A DNA stretch of 64,000 nucleotides from Pleionea sp. CnH1-48 (GCF_024124665.1 NZ_JAMXSB010000013.1:1-64000), one strand, 5' to 3'. Shown: positions 7,200-17,157, counted from the stretch's first letter. Numbers and translations are program-made. Notes: generated by a model not told the origin, from the letters alone.

Positions 7200-9077
7200 C
7201 TACCATTGTTCAAACCAATTGCTTAATAAAGAAAAGGATTGTCCAGTAGAACGCCATAAATACTTGCCACCATTTGGCTCAAAAGAAAATAAGTGACTGT
7301 TATGACTCGCATCATTATTACCGAGTACATACCTATAAGGCTCTAACTCAGCGCCATTCTCTCCCCATTGAGAAACATTAGAAAAAGAGCTAACAGAAGA
7401 AAGCCACACATAAAAACCACGTCCTTCAAAAGAGACTACATCAGAGCGTCCATCCCCATTAACATCAGCAACTCGATACCTATCACTCTGACCATAATCT
7501 CGTCCATTCTGTCCCCATTTAGCAGGGCGGCTCAAGCCATTCCCATCTTTTGAGAGCCAGACATAAAAATTGTTGTTTGCTTCAAAAGAAATGATATCGG
7601 CCTTATTATCTCCATTAAAGTCTCCGAGTTTATATCGTTGCATGGCAATATCTGCACCATTATTACCCCATACGATTGGGCCAGAAAAGCTTGCAGTGTC
7701 GTCGGCTAACCATGCATAAAAATAGCCATTAGACTCTATCGAAAGAATATCAGATTTTCCATCTCCATTTAGATCTGCAACTCTATAACGCCGCATATCT
7801 TCTAAATCGGCTCCATTTCTTCCCCACTCTGCACTTTCAGCAAATAATCCACCAGCCATCCGAATTTGCACATTGAAACGGCCAGAAGAATCCATGCTCA
7901 CAATGTCGATTAATCCATCACCATTAAAGTCTCCTAAATTCGTTCTTTTGTTCAACTCAAGTAACTGCGATCCCCAAGTTTCAATACCTACTTTATTATT
8001 GACAGTAAAAATATCATTCTCAGCTAACTTCACCGAATCTGACTCTGCACAAGGCTCACAACGACCATCGTTATCTGAAGAAGGATCAACATAAACTCGG
8101 TAAGTTACCGTTGGAGCTTGACTGAACCAATTAGAAAACACCCAAACGCCTTCTCTGGGGATTCCAGAAATATGAATACCTCCGTTTACAGAATCTGTTT
8201 TATAAAAAGTATTGTGATGAACGACCATCCAGTCACCAGCATCGTTTGTGCCATCACGGCGGTCACCGCCCCCATGCATATCAACAACATAAAGCTCAAA
8301 GTTTTTACCAAATATATTATAACGAGCTTCGTAAGCAGAGCCGATTGTTCCAGTGCTTGCGATACCATGTCGGTGGTAATCAAAATAATTCGCTTCAATA
8401 AGCCCGTTAACGCCATCCAACATGACACCATAACCTTGCCCGTTTCCGTAATTATGGTGTATGTAGTTATGATGAACATGAAGATTATTTCCCTCATCAA
8501 CACCATAGATAGCAGCGTGAGGCCAATTGTAAATTTCGCAATTGTCTACTTCTGAATGGTTATGTGCTATTTTGATTCCACTGGAAGTAAAACTATCATT
8601 TAAGCGTGTGCCATCATGTCCCTCAATACGTAATCCAGTAATGCGAATATCAGGCCCTCCTGATTGTAGTAATGGATCATATACTGTGGTCGGGTCGCTT
8701 TGTGATGCTTTCAAGATAGCACCAGATGAATTATTCTTACCTCTCCCACTTGCCAGAGTAACACCAGCAGGAATAGTAAGCGGCCTAATGCTTGGTGGCA
8801 GGTCAATTACACTATCATCATCAATATAAACAACATCTCCATAACGAGCTTGAGCAAGCGCATCAATCAATTCTTGGGAGGTTGAAACAATGACAGTGGG
8901 GGTTGTAATAACAGAGTATCCATAGCCACCACCGATTGGGTAACCCGTTGGATTAAACTCAGCAATCGTATTTGTATTGTGTGCGGCAAGTGTTTTTATC
9001 AATGATTGAGAGTCTGCATTTATAATTGAGCTAAAAAGCAAAGAATATACTAGTAATAAATAAGTCAGTGTTTTCAT
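7200..9077 (-). CDS. Secreted right-handed beta-helix protein with FG-GAP/VCBS repeats
   Basis: This 625-residue protein has a signal peptide (MKTLTYLLLVYSLLFSS) and an N-terminal half of right-handed parallel beta-helix type, related to pectate lyase-like folds (GGPDIRITGLRIEGHDG, NNLHVHHNYIHHNYGNG, VHHNTFYKTDSVNGG). The C-terminal half holds about five FG-GAP/VCBS-type blades with the calcium-binding pattern DFNGDGLIDIVS, DLNGDGKSDILS, DFNGDNKADIIS and DVNGDGRSDVVS. I chose ATG 9077 over an upstream TTG because AGGA lies 11 nt before it and the signal peptide then starts cleanly. The beta-helix suggests polysaccharide binding or cleavage, but I cannot name the substrate. Confidence 0.8.
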   Translation of the reverse strand: MKTLTYLLLVYSLLFSSIINADSQSLIKTLAAHNTNTIAEFNPTGYPIGGGYGYSVITTPTVIVSTSQELIDALAQARYGDVVYIDDDSVIDLPPSIRPLTIPAGVTLASGRGKNNSSGAILKASQSDPTTVYDPLLQSGGPDIRITGLRIEGHDGTRLNDSFTSSGIKIAHNHSEVDNCEIYNWPHAAIYGVDEGNNLHVHHNYIHHNYGNGQGYGVMLDGVNGLIEANYFDYHRHGIASTGTIGSAYEARYNIFGKNFELYVVDMHGGGDRRDGTNDAGDWMVVHHNTFYKTDSVNGGIHISGIPREGVWVFSNWFSQAPTVTYRVYVDPSSDNDGRCEPCAESDSVKLAENDIFTVNNKVGIETWGSQLLELNKRTNLGDFNGDGLIDIVSMDSSGRFNVQIRMAGGLFAESAEWGRNGADLEDMRRYRVADLNGDGKSDILSIESNGYFYAWLADDTASFSGPIVWGNNGADIAMQRYKLGDFNGDNKADIISFEANNNFYVWLSKDGNGLSRPAKWGQNGRDYGQSDRYRVADVNGDGRSDVVSFEGRGFYVWLSSVSSFSNVSQWGENGAELEPYRYVLGNNDASHNSHLFSFEPNGGKYLWRSTGQSFSLLSNWFEQW

Positions 9078-9451
9078 TAAATCAAATATCCTCAAAGTAA
9101 ATTAAAATATACGGATTATCTAAAAGAGTAAAAATCATGCACCTAAAATATGAAAAAAATACCAAGAATGACCATTTTGAGAGCATCTTAAAAGAACAGT
9201 GTTGGAGACAACTTCTCCAACACACTATTGTGACCATAAGTCAAAGTGTCAAAATTCCGAGCTTCATTAATCAAACTCTTCGGACAAATCCTGTCACAAA
9301 ATCCCTGCTCTCACACAAATAAAACACTTTAGAGTGCCACCTTAACTATCCATAATTATAAATTTTGTTATCGATGAAACGTGCTATGTCAGAATATTAT
9401 TCCTGTTATTTTATAAATGAAAACCAACACTCTGAAAAAGCTCTACTGTAT
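9078..9451. other. Intergenic region between tag-like gene and beta-helix gene
   Basis: No convincing gene is seen in these 374 bp; a short plus-strand frame at 9137-9322 has no ribosome-binding site or family resemblance. The hairpin at 9199-9223 is the only clear structure. A promoter for the secreted beta-helix gene is expected here. Confidence 0.5.
9199..9223 (-). terminator. Candidate terminator of the glycosylase gene
   Basis: GTGTTGGAG (9199-9207) pairs perfectly with CTCCAACAC (9215-9223) around a 7-nt loop. Read on the minus strand, the stem is followed by a T-rich stretch (TGTTCTTTT). That fits termination downstream of the minus-strand glycosylase gene. Confidence 0.55.
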
Positions 9452-10138
9452 CTAAACCCGATTATCACCGATACCATAGGCAACAAGCAAGCTCAACTCC
9501 TGCAAACTTCTATCTGACTCTGCTCGCCACTGGTTAAAAACATCCTGAATTTGATGCAGAGTTCTTTTGGCGGTAAGCCCACCATCTATCAACTTGTGAT
9601 TGCGAAAGTAAGCTTCAACATCACGAGTTAACAAAAATGTATCTTTGCCTAGAGTGCGCAGAGAATAAGGCCCTGTATTGCCCCCCAAACGGTCACCGCG
9701 CTTTTTTAGAAGCAACCAAAGCTCGACAATACTGTCTTCTGGCCACTTGGCAATCCATTCGCCAAAGCTACCTTCTGCCTTATTAATATCATCGATAAAC
9801 AACGCATTATTTTGAATACTTTTTACTTTTCTCAAGTTACGAATGATATCGGGATCAGAAGCCTTACGCTCAATCATATCTGGAGGCATCATAAGCAACT
9901 TCTTAATATCAAAATCAAAAAAGACACGTTCAAAGTTTTCCCATTTATTTTCTACGACTCTCCATACAAAACCTGATTGAAAAATCTTTTTGGTAAACTC
10001 TGATAAGTAGCGGTGGTCGGGTATCTTGCTTAGTAACTTATTATCTAAAGGTTTATCCAGCAAATGCTCCAGCGATGACTCTCCACCTTTGCGCTCAGCC
10101 GCTCGTTGATAAATAGTGTCGAAAGATTCAGCTTTCAT
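9452..10138 (-). CDS. DNA-3-methyladenine glycosylase I family protein
   Basis: The protein belongs to the Tag branch of the helix-hairpin-helix glycosylases that excise 3-methyladenine from alkylated DNA. The centre reads IFQSGFVWRVVENKWENFERVFFDFDIKKLL, then ASDPDIIRNLRKVKSIQNNA. This matches the E. coli Tag layout around the substrate pocket and the I-I-R-x-x-x-K-I/V helix. The N-terminal Cys/His zinc-binding residues of classical Tag are not apparent, and the protein is longer (228 residues). It belongs to a divergent subgroup and activity is inferred, not certain. It is encoded alone, with ATG at 10138. Confidence 0.8.
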   Translation of the reverse strand: MKAESFDTIYQRAAERKGGESSLEHLLDKPLDNKLLSKIPDHRYLSEFTKKIFQSGFVWRVVENKWENFERVFFDFDIKKLLMMPPDMIERKASDPDIIRNLRKVKSIQNNALFIDDINKAEGSFGEWIAKWPEDSIVELWLLLKKRGDRLGGNTGPYSLRTLGKDTFLLTRDVEAYFRNHKLIDGGLTAKRTLHQIQDVFNQWRAESDRSLQELSLLVAYGIGDNRV

Positions 10139-10163
10139 AAAATGAACCAGTACCTTTTCTTTC

Positions 10164-10224
10164 TATACCCGTCATCTTTCAAGATACAAACAACACCGCT
10201 GCTCTTTGAATGACGACAGGTATA
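10164..10224. repeat. Small imperfect inverted-repeat element
   Basis: TATACCCGTCATCTTTCAAG at 10164-10183 is mirrored by TTGAATGACGACAGGTATA ending at 10224, giving a 61-bp element with imperfect terminal inverted repeats of about 20 bp. The left end resembles short dispersed palindromic elements known from enterobacterial and marine gammaproteobacterial genomes. It sits just upstream of the glycosylase start. Confidence 0.5.
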
Positions 10225-10330
10225 AATAATTCAATGTTGGGTGGCGAAATGATACAGGGTATTTTTCTAAGACAAAAAGGTTTTATTCGAAAGTGCGTGA
10301 TCATACTGACAAAATAGACTGGCAAAAACA

Positions 10331-10358
10331 AAAAAACTCGCATTAATGCGAGTTTTTT
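10331..10358 (-). terminator. Intrinsic terminator of rpoS
   Basis: ACTCGCATT is mirrored by AATGCGAGT with almost no loop, flanked by six A residues on the left and seven T on the right. Both strands therefore see a stem followed by a T-run. It starts about 20 bp past the rpoS stop on the minus strand and could also act on the plus strand. Confidence 0.85.
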
Positions 10359-10379
10359 TGCGGATTGGATGGTCAGCGA

Positions 10380-11375
10380 TTATACGCGGAATAACGCATC
10401 CAAAGATAATCCTTGCTTTTCTAGAACATGACGCAAGCGGCGTAAAGCTTCCACTTGAATTTGACGTACACGTTCACGAGTTAAGCCAATTTCGAGTCCT
10501 ACTTCTTCTAGTGTTGAAGGCTCATAACTTAAAAGTCCAAAACGACGGGCTAACACTTCTCGCTGTTTTTCACCAAGTTCACTCAACCAAAACTCAATGT
10601 TACTTTTTAAGTCATCATCTTGAAGTTTTTCTGCTGGCCCCATATCTCGCTCATCAGCAATGGTATCAAGCAGAGATTTATCAGAGTCAGCCATAAAAGG
10701 CGTATCGACCGAAGCAATACGTTCATTAAGACCCAACATGCGAGAAACATCTTCAACAGGCTTATCTAACTTCTCAGCAATTTCTTCAGGGGTAGGTTCA
10801 TGATCAAGTGACTGCGCTAATTCTCGTGAAGCGCGTAAATAAACATTAAGTTCTTTAACAACATGGATAGGCAAACGGATAGTTCGAGTTTGATTCATGA
10901 TGGCGCGCTCAATGGTTTGTCGAATCCACCAAGTCGCATAAGTAGAAAAACGGAAACCTCTTTCGGGGTCAAACTTTTCGACCGCCCGAATTAAACCCAG
11001 GTTGCCTTCTTCTATTAAATCGAGTAATGCTAAGCCGCGGTTATTATATCGGCGAGCAATTTTAACAACGAGACGTAAATTACTTTCAATCATCTTAGCT
11101 CGGGATTTCTCACATCCCTTTTGAGCTTTCCTGGCGTAAAAAACTTCTTCTTCGGCCGTTAACAAAGGAGACGCTCCTATCTCTCCTAAGTACAACTGAG
11201 TCGCATCCAGAGACTTATCGTAAGCTTTCTGATAGTCGCTGTAAGCATCAGACAGACCAGAATCGGCCTCTGTTTCTGCTGTCGCTATTTCTGCCTCTTG
11301 TGTTTCCGTCTCTTTTTGATTCGAGTTGGATTCACTCAAGCCAACGCCATACAAAGTGTCTAATTGGTCACTCAT
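10380..11375 (-). CDS. rpoS: RNA polymerase sigma factor RpoS
   Basis: This is the stationary-phase and general-stress sigma factor. The 331-residue protein shows sigma region 1.2 ([16 protein letters not shown]), region 2 ([30 protein letters not shown], then [19 protein letters not shown]), region 3 ([12 protein letters not shown]) and region 4 with the C-terminal helix-turn-helix ([20 protein letters not shown]). I chose ATG 11375 rather than an upstream TTG because GGAGAGC lies at suitable spacing. nlpD lies immediately upstream in the same direction. In relatives a main rpoS promoter lies inside nlpD, and I infer the same here. Confidence 0.95.
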   Translation of the reverse strand: MSDQLDTLYGVGLSESNSNQKETETQEAEIATAETEADSGLSDAYSDYQKAYDKSLDATQLYLGEIGASPLLTAEEEVFYARKAQKGCEKSRAKMIESNLRLVVKIARRYNNRGLALLDLIEEGNLGLIRAVEKFDPERGFRFSTYATWWIRQTIERAIMNQTRTIRLPIHVVKELNVYLRASRELAQSLDHEPTPEEIAEKLDKPVEDVSRMLGLNERIASVDTPFMADSDKSLLDTIADERDMGPAEKLQDDDLKSNIEFWLSELGEKQREVLARRFGLLSYEPSTLEEVGLEIGLTRERVRQIQVEALRRLRHVLEKQGLSLDALFRV

Positions 11376-11466
11376 AACATAGCTCTCCACCAAATGCGTA
11401 AACGCATAGTCCAGTTAAAAAGCGGTATTGTTTTTCCTGATACCGCTGCCGCCGCAAAACGACGAC

Positions 11467-12426
11467 TTATAATTTGGGTAAATAAGTCAGCGGATTGACC
11501 GGTTTTCCTCGAAATCTTATCTCAAAGTGCAATTTACTTTGATCGGTCCCGCTTCTTCCTATATCGGCAATAACTTGCCCAGCTTTAACCAATTCGTTTT
11601 CTTTAACATGAATCTTGCTGTTGTGAGCATATGCGCTGAGGAAATCTTCGTTATGTTTCACAATGATGAGATTTCCATAACCTTTTAGCGCACCACCGCT
11701 GTAAACCACTCTGCCAGGGGCAGCGGCTCGAACAGGTTCACCATCTTTACCGGAGATATCCAAACCTTTATTTCCGCCTGCCTTTGGTGAGAATCGACTC
11801 AGCAATTCTCCTTTCGTTGGCCAGAGCCATTTGCGAATTTTTCTTGCGTCTGGTTCAGGATTAACCGATCTCGATGTGGCTTGTCGACTATTTTTTTTAT
11901 TTTTTGTATATAAAGCGCTCTTTTTTATTGAATTCTCTACCGCTTTAGTCTTAGAGGGTGAGTTTTTACTTACTTTTAAGGCTTTCGTTTTTGGCTGCTT
12001 TGTAGCAACTTTTGGGGTAGTTTTTACTCCTAGCGCAGATAGTACCGAGTTGCGCAAATCATGTTCATTAAAATTCGCGATAGAAGCCCCTGATTGCTGC
12101 TTTGCAAGAAAAAGCTCTTGCCCTGGATAGATTTGATAATCAGAATCAATCTTATTTATCTTCGCAATAAAACGGTAATCCAGGCCATAGCGCCAGGCGA
12201 TAGAATACAGTGTGTCTCCTCTCCTAACTCTATGAATATCCTTGTTTTTATAATGTTTTTGCTTACCCTGATGAGATTCTCTGTCAAGCTCAGAGGATTG
12301 ATAGGATGAAGAAAGGTGGATCACAGGCGCAGGCGATTTGTGGCTGCACCCAGTCACTCCCAACAAAAGGAGGGAACTCATCGCAGAAGCCAATATAGCT
12401 CGTCTATTTTGATTATAAATCGACAT
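11467..12426 (-). CDS. nlpD: NlpD, LysM/LytM lipoprotein activator of amidase
   Basis: NlpD is an outer-membrane lipoprotein that activates the amidase AmiC during septal peptidoglycan splitting. The 319-residue protein starts with a signal peptide and lipobox (LLLLGVTGC, Cys about residue 27). It carries one LysM domain (HRVRRGDTLYSIAWRYGLDY, near residues 65-108), then a long Lys/Ser-rich linker and a C-terminal M23/LytM domain. The LytM site is degenerate: the first metal His is replaced in GNKGLDISG. This is the usual state for non-catalytic amidase activators. It is followed by rpoS, the standard gene order. Confidence 0.93.
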   Translation of the reverse strand: MSIYNQNRRAILASAMSSLLLLGVTGCSHKSPAPVIHLSSSYQSSELDRESHQGKQKHYKNKDIHRVRRGDTLYSIAWRYGLDYRFIAKINKIDSDYQIYPGQELFLAKQQSGASIANFNEHDLRNSVLSALGVKTTPKVATKQPKTKALKVSKNSPSKTKAVENSIKKSALYTKNKKNSRQATSRSVNPEPDARKIRKWLWPTKGELLSRFSPKAGGNKGLDISGKDGEPVRAAAPGRVVYSGGALKGYGNLIIVKHNEDFLSAYAHNSKIHVKENELVKAGQVIADIGRSGTDQSKLHFEIRFRGKPVNPLTYLPKL

Positions 12427-12790
12427 GAACTACCCCAAAATTCGTTTTGAGATAACCTGCGAAAAGCAGCGCCAGAAAGGCGCTTGCTCGAATTTAATGT
12501 TAAAAAGTCGGGTTAAACTTTTAAACATATCGACTCTCCATCGAAACCGCTTAATGAGGCAGCCTGAACCTTCAATCAAAATCAAGAGTCAATATTCACA
12601 CTTAGCTACCTGATCGGTCTTTCCCAAACCTTCTAGCCGTGCAGAAGCGCGATAAAGAACCCTATTTCAGAACAAAATATAACCAGAACACTGCCATCAA
12701 CTAGCTTTTTATTCCAAAGGGTTCTAAAACCGACCTTACTCTTAGCTTTTCACTTTAAGAAAAAGCAATAACTCTATGATTTTTCTGAGC
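12427..12790. other. Intergenic region upstream of nlpD
   Basis: These 364 bp separate the yqaA stop from the nlpD start. I see no gene with a ribosome-binding site. AGAACCCT near 12657 and AGGGTTCT near 12717 form a long-loop inverted repeat whose meaning is unclear. The nlpD promoter is expected here. Confidence 0.45.
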
Positions 12791-13375
12791 TTAGATATAT
12801 TTGTATATCAAATAGCCAGCCACTGCAAGGAAAATGACGACCCATCCGAGCCAATCAATGGTTTGCTTTAATTTACGATCAATGGCATCGCCGCCGTAAT
12901 ACATCATCGCCGATACCAGAAAGAATCGACTAGCCCTGCCAATCATAGAAGCCACCAAAAACGGCAGTAGCGCCATGTGCAAGGCGCCAGCACTGACAGT
13001 AAACAATTTGTAGGGTATTGGTGAAAAGCCTGCGATAAAGACCACCCAGACACCGTATTCTTCAAACCACTTAACCACTTCATCATAACGAGTGATGTAG
13101 CCCGTAGACTCAAGCACTGGCATGACTAAAGAATCAAAAGCCCAATAGCCTAAGAAATAACCAATAACACCACCAACGACAGAAGTTAGCGTGCAGACAA
13201 AGGCATAAAAGAAGGCTTTTTCACGTTTAGCCAATGCCATGGGTGCCAGCATGACATCCACCGGAATCGGAAAGAAGATCGATTCAGCAACACTCATACC
13301 ACTAAGATAATAAACAGCATGTCGATGTTGAGCCCATCTTAAACAACGCTCATACATCGGAGAAAATATTTTCAT
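12791..13375 (-). CDS. yqaA: YqaA family membrane protein (VTT/DedA-like)
   Basis: This 194-residue inner membrane protein belongs to the VTT/SNARE-associated (DedA-related) family, some members of which flip or transport lipids. Visible are the re-entrant motif region [36 protein letters not shown] and the conserved [20 protein letters not shown] loop followed by [17 protein letters not shown]. Its ATG overlaps the pcm stop codon (ATGA), so the two are translationally coupled. YqaA-type genes are often found between pcm and nlpD in gammaproteobacteria. The exact substrate is unknown. Confidence 0.85.
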   Translation of the reverse strand: MKIFSPMYERCLRWAQHRHAVYYLSGMSVAESIFFPIPVDVMLAPMALAKREKAFFYAFVCTLTSVVGGVIGYFLGYWAFDSLVMPVLESTGYITRYDEVVKWFEEYGVWVVFIAGFSPIPYKLFTVSAGALHMALLPFLVASMIGRASRFFLVSAMMYYGGDAIDRKLKQTIDWLGWVVIFLAVAGYLIYKYI

Positions 13376-14040
13376 TGAATAATTCCATTCACCAAAGGAA
13401 CAAACTTAACGGCTTCCAATGTCTGCTCAACCAGTTGTTCTTCTGTTTTTTGAATAAAGCGCAATGTTTGTGCGCCACCTTGTGGACCAACGGGTATCAC
13501 CATGCGTCCATCTTCTGCCAGTTGCTCAACCAAGGCCGCAGGTACCTGCTCCGGTGCCGCCGTGACAATAATGGCATCAAATGGCTGTTTATCCGGCCAG
13601 CCTAAAAATCCATCGCCATGAGAATAATGAATATTAAACAGTTTTAGCTGACGTAAACGCTTTTGTGCTTGCCGTTGCAAAGGACCAATTCGTTCTATGG
13701 TGAAGACTTCATTAAAGAACTGGGACAATACAGCGGTTTGGTAACCCGACCCCGTACCGATTTCCAGCACTCGATTAACCGGCCCTGACTCCAATAGCAG
13801 CTCGCTCATACGCGCCACAATAAAGGGCTGCGAAATGGTTTGCCCCATACCGATTGGCAATGCGGTATCTTCATAAGCTCGATGAGATATGGCTTCATCG
13901 ACAAACAGATGTCGTGGCGTTGAGCTAATGATATTTAATACGGTTTCGTTGGTAATGCCTTCGTCACGTAAGCGTTGCGCCAACCGCTCGCGCGTTCGTT
14001 GCGAGGTCATTCCAATGCCATTTAGATGGATAGAATTCAT
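13372..14040 (-). CDS. pcm: Protein-L-isoaspartate O-methyltransferase
   Basis: Pcm repairs isoaspartyl residues in aged proteins using S-adenosylmethionine. The 222-residue protein shows the isoaspartate-binding stretch [23 protein letters not shown], the SAM-binding [15 protein letters not shown], and the terminal [12 protein letters not shown] 14040 overlaps the surE stop (ATGA), which supports this start over the internal Met at residue 11, where shorter relatives begin. It is followed by yqaA, again with a 4-bp overlap, so surE-pcm-yqaA form one translationally coupled unit. Confidence 0.94.
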   Translation of the reverse strand: MNSIHLNGIGMTSQRTRERLAQRLRDEGITNETVLNIISSTPRHLFVDEAISHRAYEDTALPIGMGQTISQPFIVARMSELLLESGPVNRVLEIGTGSGYQTAVLSQFFNEVFTIERIGPLQRQAQKRLRQLKLFNIHYSHGDGFLGWPDKQPFDAIIVTAAPEQVPAALVEQLAEDGRMVIPVGPQGGAQTLRFIQKTEEQLVEQTLEAVKFVPLVNGIIQ

Positions 14041-14777
14041 AGTTCAGACATCCACTCCCCTACCTGATTAAAGCTATCATACGCCGTCAAATCGACAGTC
14101 AGCGGCGTGATAGAAACATAGCGGTTTGCCACCGCATAAAAGTCTGTGCCCTCTCCCATATCTTGTGCATCCGGTGATGGACCAATCCAATAAACCGAAC
14201 GTCCCTTGGGATCTTGTGCAGGCACAATAGTATCAGCTCTATGACGATGACCCAACCGGGTTAGCTGAAAACCAGCCAGTTCTTCGTAAGGAACATCAGG
14301 TACATTGACATTGAGTATGCGATTCGTCGCTAGAGGATGTTGCTTGAGGCGTTCTATAACGCGCTCAACCACTTTGGCTGCTGTGTCGTAATGATTTGAT
14401 CCAACCAATGAAACAGCGATAGCAGGAAATCCCAAAGAGCGTCCTTCCATCGCGGCAGCAACGGTTCCAGAGTAAAGCACATCATCGCCCAGATTTGCTC
14501 CAGCGTTCGTCCCCGCAACAACAATATCCGGCGGCTCAGACATAAGATGGTAGGTGCCAAAATGAACACAATCGGTAGGCGTACCATTCACCGAAAAAAA
14601 TCCATTCGACGTTTGCTTGTAGCGTATAGGCACTTCCAGCGTCAGAGAATTCGACGCGCCACTGCAGTTTCTATCAGGAGCCACAACGGTTACTTGATTT
14701 GAAACTGCCAATTGCTCTGCCAGACGGCCTAAACCTTCGGCAAAATATCCATCATCATTACTTAGCAAAATGTTCAT
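14037..14777 (-). CDS. surE: 5'/3'-nucleotidase SurE
   Basis: SurE is a metal-dependent nucleoside monophosphate and exopolyphosphate phosphatase associated with stress survival. The 246-residue protein begins [16 protein letters not shown] with the metal-binding Asp-Asp pair at residues 8-9, then [14 protein letters not shown] and [11 protein letters not shown] chose ATG 14777 because it puts the motif at the N-terminus as in the family; the upstream in-frame TTG would add seven unsupported residues. It lies 57 bp after truD and overlaps pcm by 4 bp. Confidence 0.94.
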   Translation of the reverse strand: MNILLSNDDGYFAEGLGRLAEQLAVSNQVTVVAPDRNCSGASNSLTLEVPIRYKQTSNGFFSVNGTPTDCVHFGTYHLMSEPPDIVVAGTNAGANLGDDVLYSGTVAAAMEGRSLGFPAIAVSLVGSNHYDTAAKVVERVIERLKQHPLATNRILNVNVPDVPYEELAGFQLTRLGHRHRADTIVPAQDPKGRSVYWIGPSPDAQDMGEGTDFYAVANRYVSITPLTVDLTAYDSFNQVGEWMSEL

Positions 14778-14834
14778 TACCGCTCTACCACTCTTCAATA
14801 GGATCTTCTGTTGACCTTAGTCTCAGACCAAAAT

Positions 14835-15887
14835 CTAGTCTTGGCCGGTAGACGTGTTTTCGACTCGGCAAATTTCCATGGCATCTTCAAGTTGTCCAAG
14901 CTCGCTTAATAACCCCGTCGCATAGGCACCTGATGGCAATGCAAAATCCAATTGCAGACTTTGCTCATCCAGCCAGCTCCAGCTCATTTGCTCGGGAATC
15001 ACTCGAAGTGAACGCCAGTCGGTTTTCATTCTGGCTTTAGCCAAAAGCTCAATATAATGCTCCCAGCTTTCAGTTAAATGAAGGTCACTCAATAAAGCCA
15101 GGTCCAGATCTTCACCGGGCAAAGGACCAGCAATATGTAAATCACCTTGTTGCAAACGTTGTTCTATATCAGCCAGCTCATCGTCACTGGTCATAGTAAA
15201 ATGAGAGTGGCTGTTGTTAAGCATCAAACGATCTTGCGGGCTCAGGCGAGTCCAACTGTCTTGTTCTATACGCACGTTCAAATAATCATTAAACAGTTTT
15301 GAGCGCAAAGCAGACAGATAAATGGAACGTTGGCTTTTTTTAACTCGACGCCCATTCTCAAGCATATCGATAGCTTTATTAACGTTGTTGCCTTGATGGC
15401 CAAAACGTTGGGCACCAAAATAGTTAGGAAATCCCTGTTTGGCAATGAGAGCCAGTCGTTGCTCTACTTCGTCTTGGTTACAGCGAAGATGACGCAGAGT
15501 AAGACTGAATTGATTGTTTGCGATAGCACCACGACGAAGCTTTTTGTTGTTGCAGGTTTGCTCTATGACCTTAAAGTCTTCGTGCTCAGGCAAAGAATCT
15601 GGATTAGATTTGCCAGGCATGTGCAGGCTAAACCATTGTTGAGTAACAGCGTGACGATCTTTCAATCCCGCATAACTCACATCACGCTCTTTTAAGCCAA
15701 AAAAGTCCGCTAATTGTCGTGCAACCCAGGTGGTATTGGCACCACGTTTTTCAACATACAATAAGCAATGTTCGCCATCGCCACTGGGAGTAAAAGAAAG
15801 TTGTTCTTTAACGCGAAAATCTTCGGCGGTGGTTCGATATTGCCCAGCCTCAATTACTGGCTTGTTGGCAGGTTTCCACTCGGTCAT
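14835..15887 (-). CDS. truD: tRNA pseudouridine(13) synthase
   Basis: TruD makes pseudouridine 13 in tRNA-Glu. The catalytic Asp is at residue 77 in SYAGLKDRHAVTQQWFS. Other family segments are NNQFSLTLRHL, GFPNYFGAQRFGHQGNNV and the C-terminal LDFALPSGAYATGLLSEL. At 350 residues it is the standard size. It lies 24 bp downstream of ispF, the normal order ispD-ispF-truD-surE. Confidence 0.94.
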   Translation of the reverse strand: MTEWKPANKPVIEAGQYRTTAEDFRVKEQLSFTPSGDGEHCLLYVEKRGANTTWVARQLADFFGLKERDVSYAGLKDRHAVTQQWFSLHMPGKSNPDSLPEHEDFKVIEQTCNNKKLRRGAIANNQFSLTLRHLRCNQDEVEQRLALIAKQGFPNYFGAQRFGHQGNNVNKAIDMLENGRRVKKSQRSIYLSALRSKLFNDYLNVRIEQDSWTRLSPQDRLMLNNSHSHFTMTSDDELADIEQRLQQGDLHIAGPLPGEDLDLALLSDLHLTESWEHYIELLAKARMKTDWRSLRVIPEQMSWSWLDEQSLQLDFALPSGAYATGLLSELGQLEDAMEICRVENTSTGQD

Positions 15888-15911
15888 GATCTTATTCTCA
15901 AAGGATAAAAG

Positions 15912-16394
15912 TTACGATTCGGTACGCATTAACAAAGTCACCGCATGAACGGCAATGCCTTCTTTACGACCCACATAGCCCATTTTTTCTGTGGTTGTTG
16001 CTTTAACATTAACCTCGTCTAGCGCCAGCTCGCAGTCATCAGCAATCACTTGTCGCATGGCTCCAATATGAGGTGCCATTTTGGGTGCTTGAGCGCAAAT
16101 AGTAATGTCCAGATTCACAGGCTGAAGCTGCTTATCCGCTAACATACTCATTACTCGTCGCAACAGCTTACGACTGTCGATATCGGCGAACTCGCTGTCT
16201 TGATCAGAAAAATGCGTACCTATATCTCCTAATGCAGCAGCACCTAATAAAGCATCGCACACTGCATGCAAAACGACATCACCGTCAGAGTGAGCCAATA
16301 ACCCCTGATAGTCAGGAATTGCAACACCGCCCAATATCAGAGGCTTATCGCCACCAAACTTATGAGCATCAAAACCGTGTCCTATTCTTAGCAT
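15912..16394 (-). CDS. ispF: 2-C-methyl-D-erythritol 2,4-cyclodiphosphate synthase
   Basis: IspF catalyses the cyclisation step of the MEP isoprenoid pathway. The 160-residue sequence begins [16 protein letters not shown]; the zinc ligands D9, H11 and H43 are all present (H43 in [14 protein letters not shown]). THFSDQD and [17 protein letters not shown] are the remaining signatures. It is 25 bp downstream of ispD, as in most gammaproteobacteria. Confidence 0.96.
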   Translation of the reverse strand: MLRIGHGFDAHKFGGDKPLILGGVAIPDYQGLLAHSDGDVVLHAVCDALLGAAALGDIGTHFSDQDSEFADIDSRKLLRRVMSMLADKQLQPVNLDITICAQAPKMAPHIGAMRQVIADDCELALDEVNVKATTTEKMGYVGRKEGIAVHAVTLLMRTES

Positions 16395-16419
16395 GTATTT
16401 TGCCTATTTTTGCTAGAGA

Positions 16420-17157
16420 CTACTGAGCAGAATCCTGCTCGACGCGTAGCCCTTTGTTAATCTGTTGTCGCAAATAAAACTCTGCCAGAGCAATATCATC
16501 GGGGTAAGTTATTTTGATGTTGTCGGCGCGTCCCACCACAATACCTAACTGTCGCCCTGATGACTCGAGAGCTTGAGCTTCATCGGTGACTTTAATCCCT
16601 TGCTGAGCACACTGCTCATAAGCCTGCAACAAGGTCTGTAAGGGAGCCATCTGTGGTGTCATAGCTCTGAACAGAGCCTCTCTTGATACCGTACAATCAA
16701 TTTGTAGTGGCTCGCCCGCTTGCGCTCGCTTTAATGTATCAACGACAGGAACACCAAGAACAGCACCATCAGAAAACTCACGACGTTGAGCTAATAAATC
16801 ATCGATCTCTGCCGCTGTCAGACAAGGTCTGGCAGCATCATGAACAAGCACCCAGGCGTCAGGATCATCAATGGCTTTTACTGCATTAAGTACAGAGTCA
16901 GAACGTTCTGCACCACCGTCAACGCATATCACTTTAGATCTTAAAGTGGCATCAATATCTTGCCAGTAGGGATCATCAGACGACAAAGCAACGACCACCC
17001 CTTCGATGGCTGGATGTTGAAGAAAAAGTTGCAGACTGTATTCCAGAACAGGACGTCCCAGTAATGGCAGGTATTGTTTAGGTTGTTCACTCTGCATACG
17101 GCTGCCCGTTCCCGCCGCAGGAATCACTGCCCAGATAGAAGTTTTATTCATCGACAT
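16420..17157 (-). CDS. ispD: 2-C-methyl-D-erythritol 4-phosphate cytidylyltransferase
   Basis: IspD transfers CMP to methylerythritol 4-phosphate in the MEP pathway. The nucleotide-binding loop is AVIPAAGTGSRMQSEQPKQYLPLLG, followed by VLVHDAARPC and KVTDEAQALE. I chose ATG 17157 (MSMNKTSIW), giving 245 residues, because GGAG lies about 10 nt upstream. An in-frame ATG 16 codons earlier would add a tail unlike the family. It is downstream of ftsB and upstream of ispF. Confidence 0.93.
   Translation of the reverse strand: MSMNKTSIWAVIPAAGTGSRMQSEQPKQYLPLLGRPVLEYSLQLFLQHPAIEGVVVALSSDDPYWQDIDATLRSKVICVDGGAERSDSVLNAVKAIDDPDAWVLVHDAARPCLTAAEIDDLLAQRREFSDGAVLGVPVVDTLKRAQAGEPLQIDCTVSREALFRAMTPQMAPLQTLLQAYEQCAQQGIKVTDEAQALESSGRQLGIVVGRADNIKITYPDDIALAEFYLRQQINKGLRVEQDSAQ

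Noticed and set aside
8118-8555. 145-residue plus-strand frame
   Set aside because: It is antisense to the beta-helix gene, whose protein is clearly recognisable. The composition is that of a shadow frame.
12425-12613. 62-residue plus-strand frame upstream of nlpD
   Set aside because: It begins at the divergent nlpD start and has no site or family resemblance; it is more likely promoter sequence.
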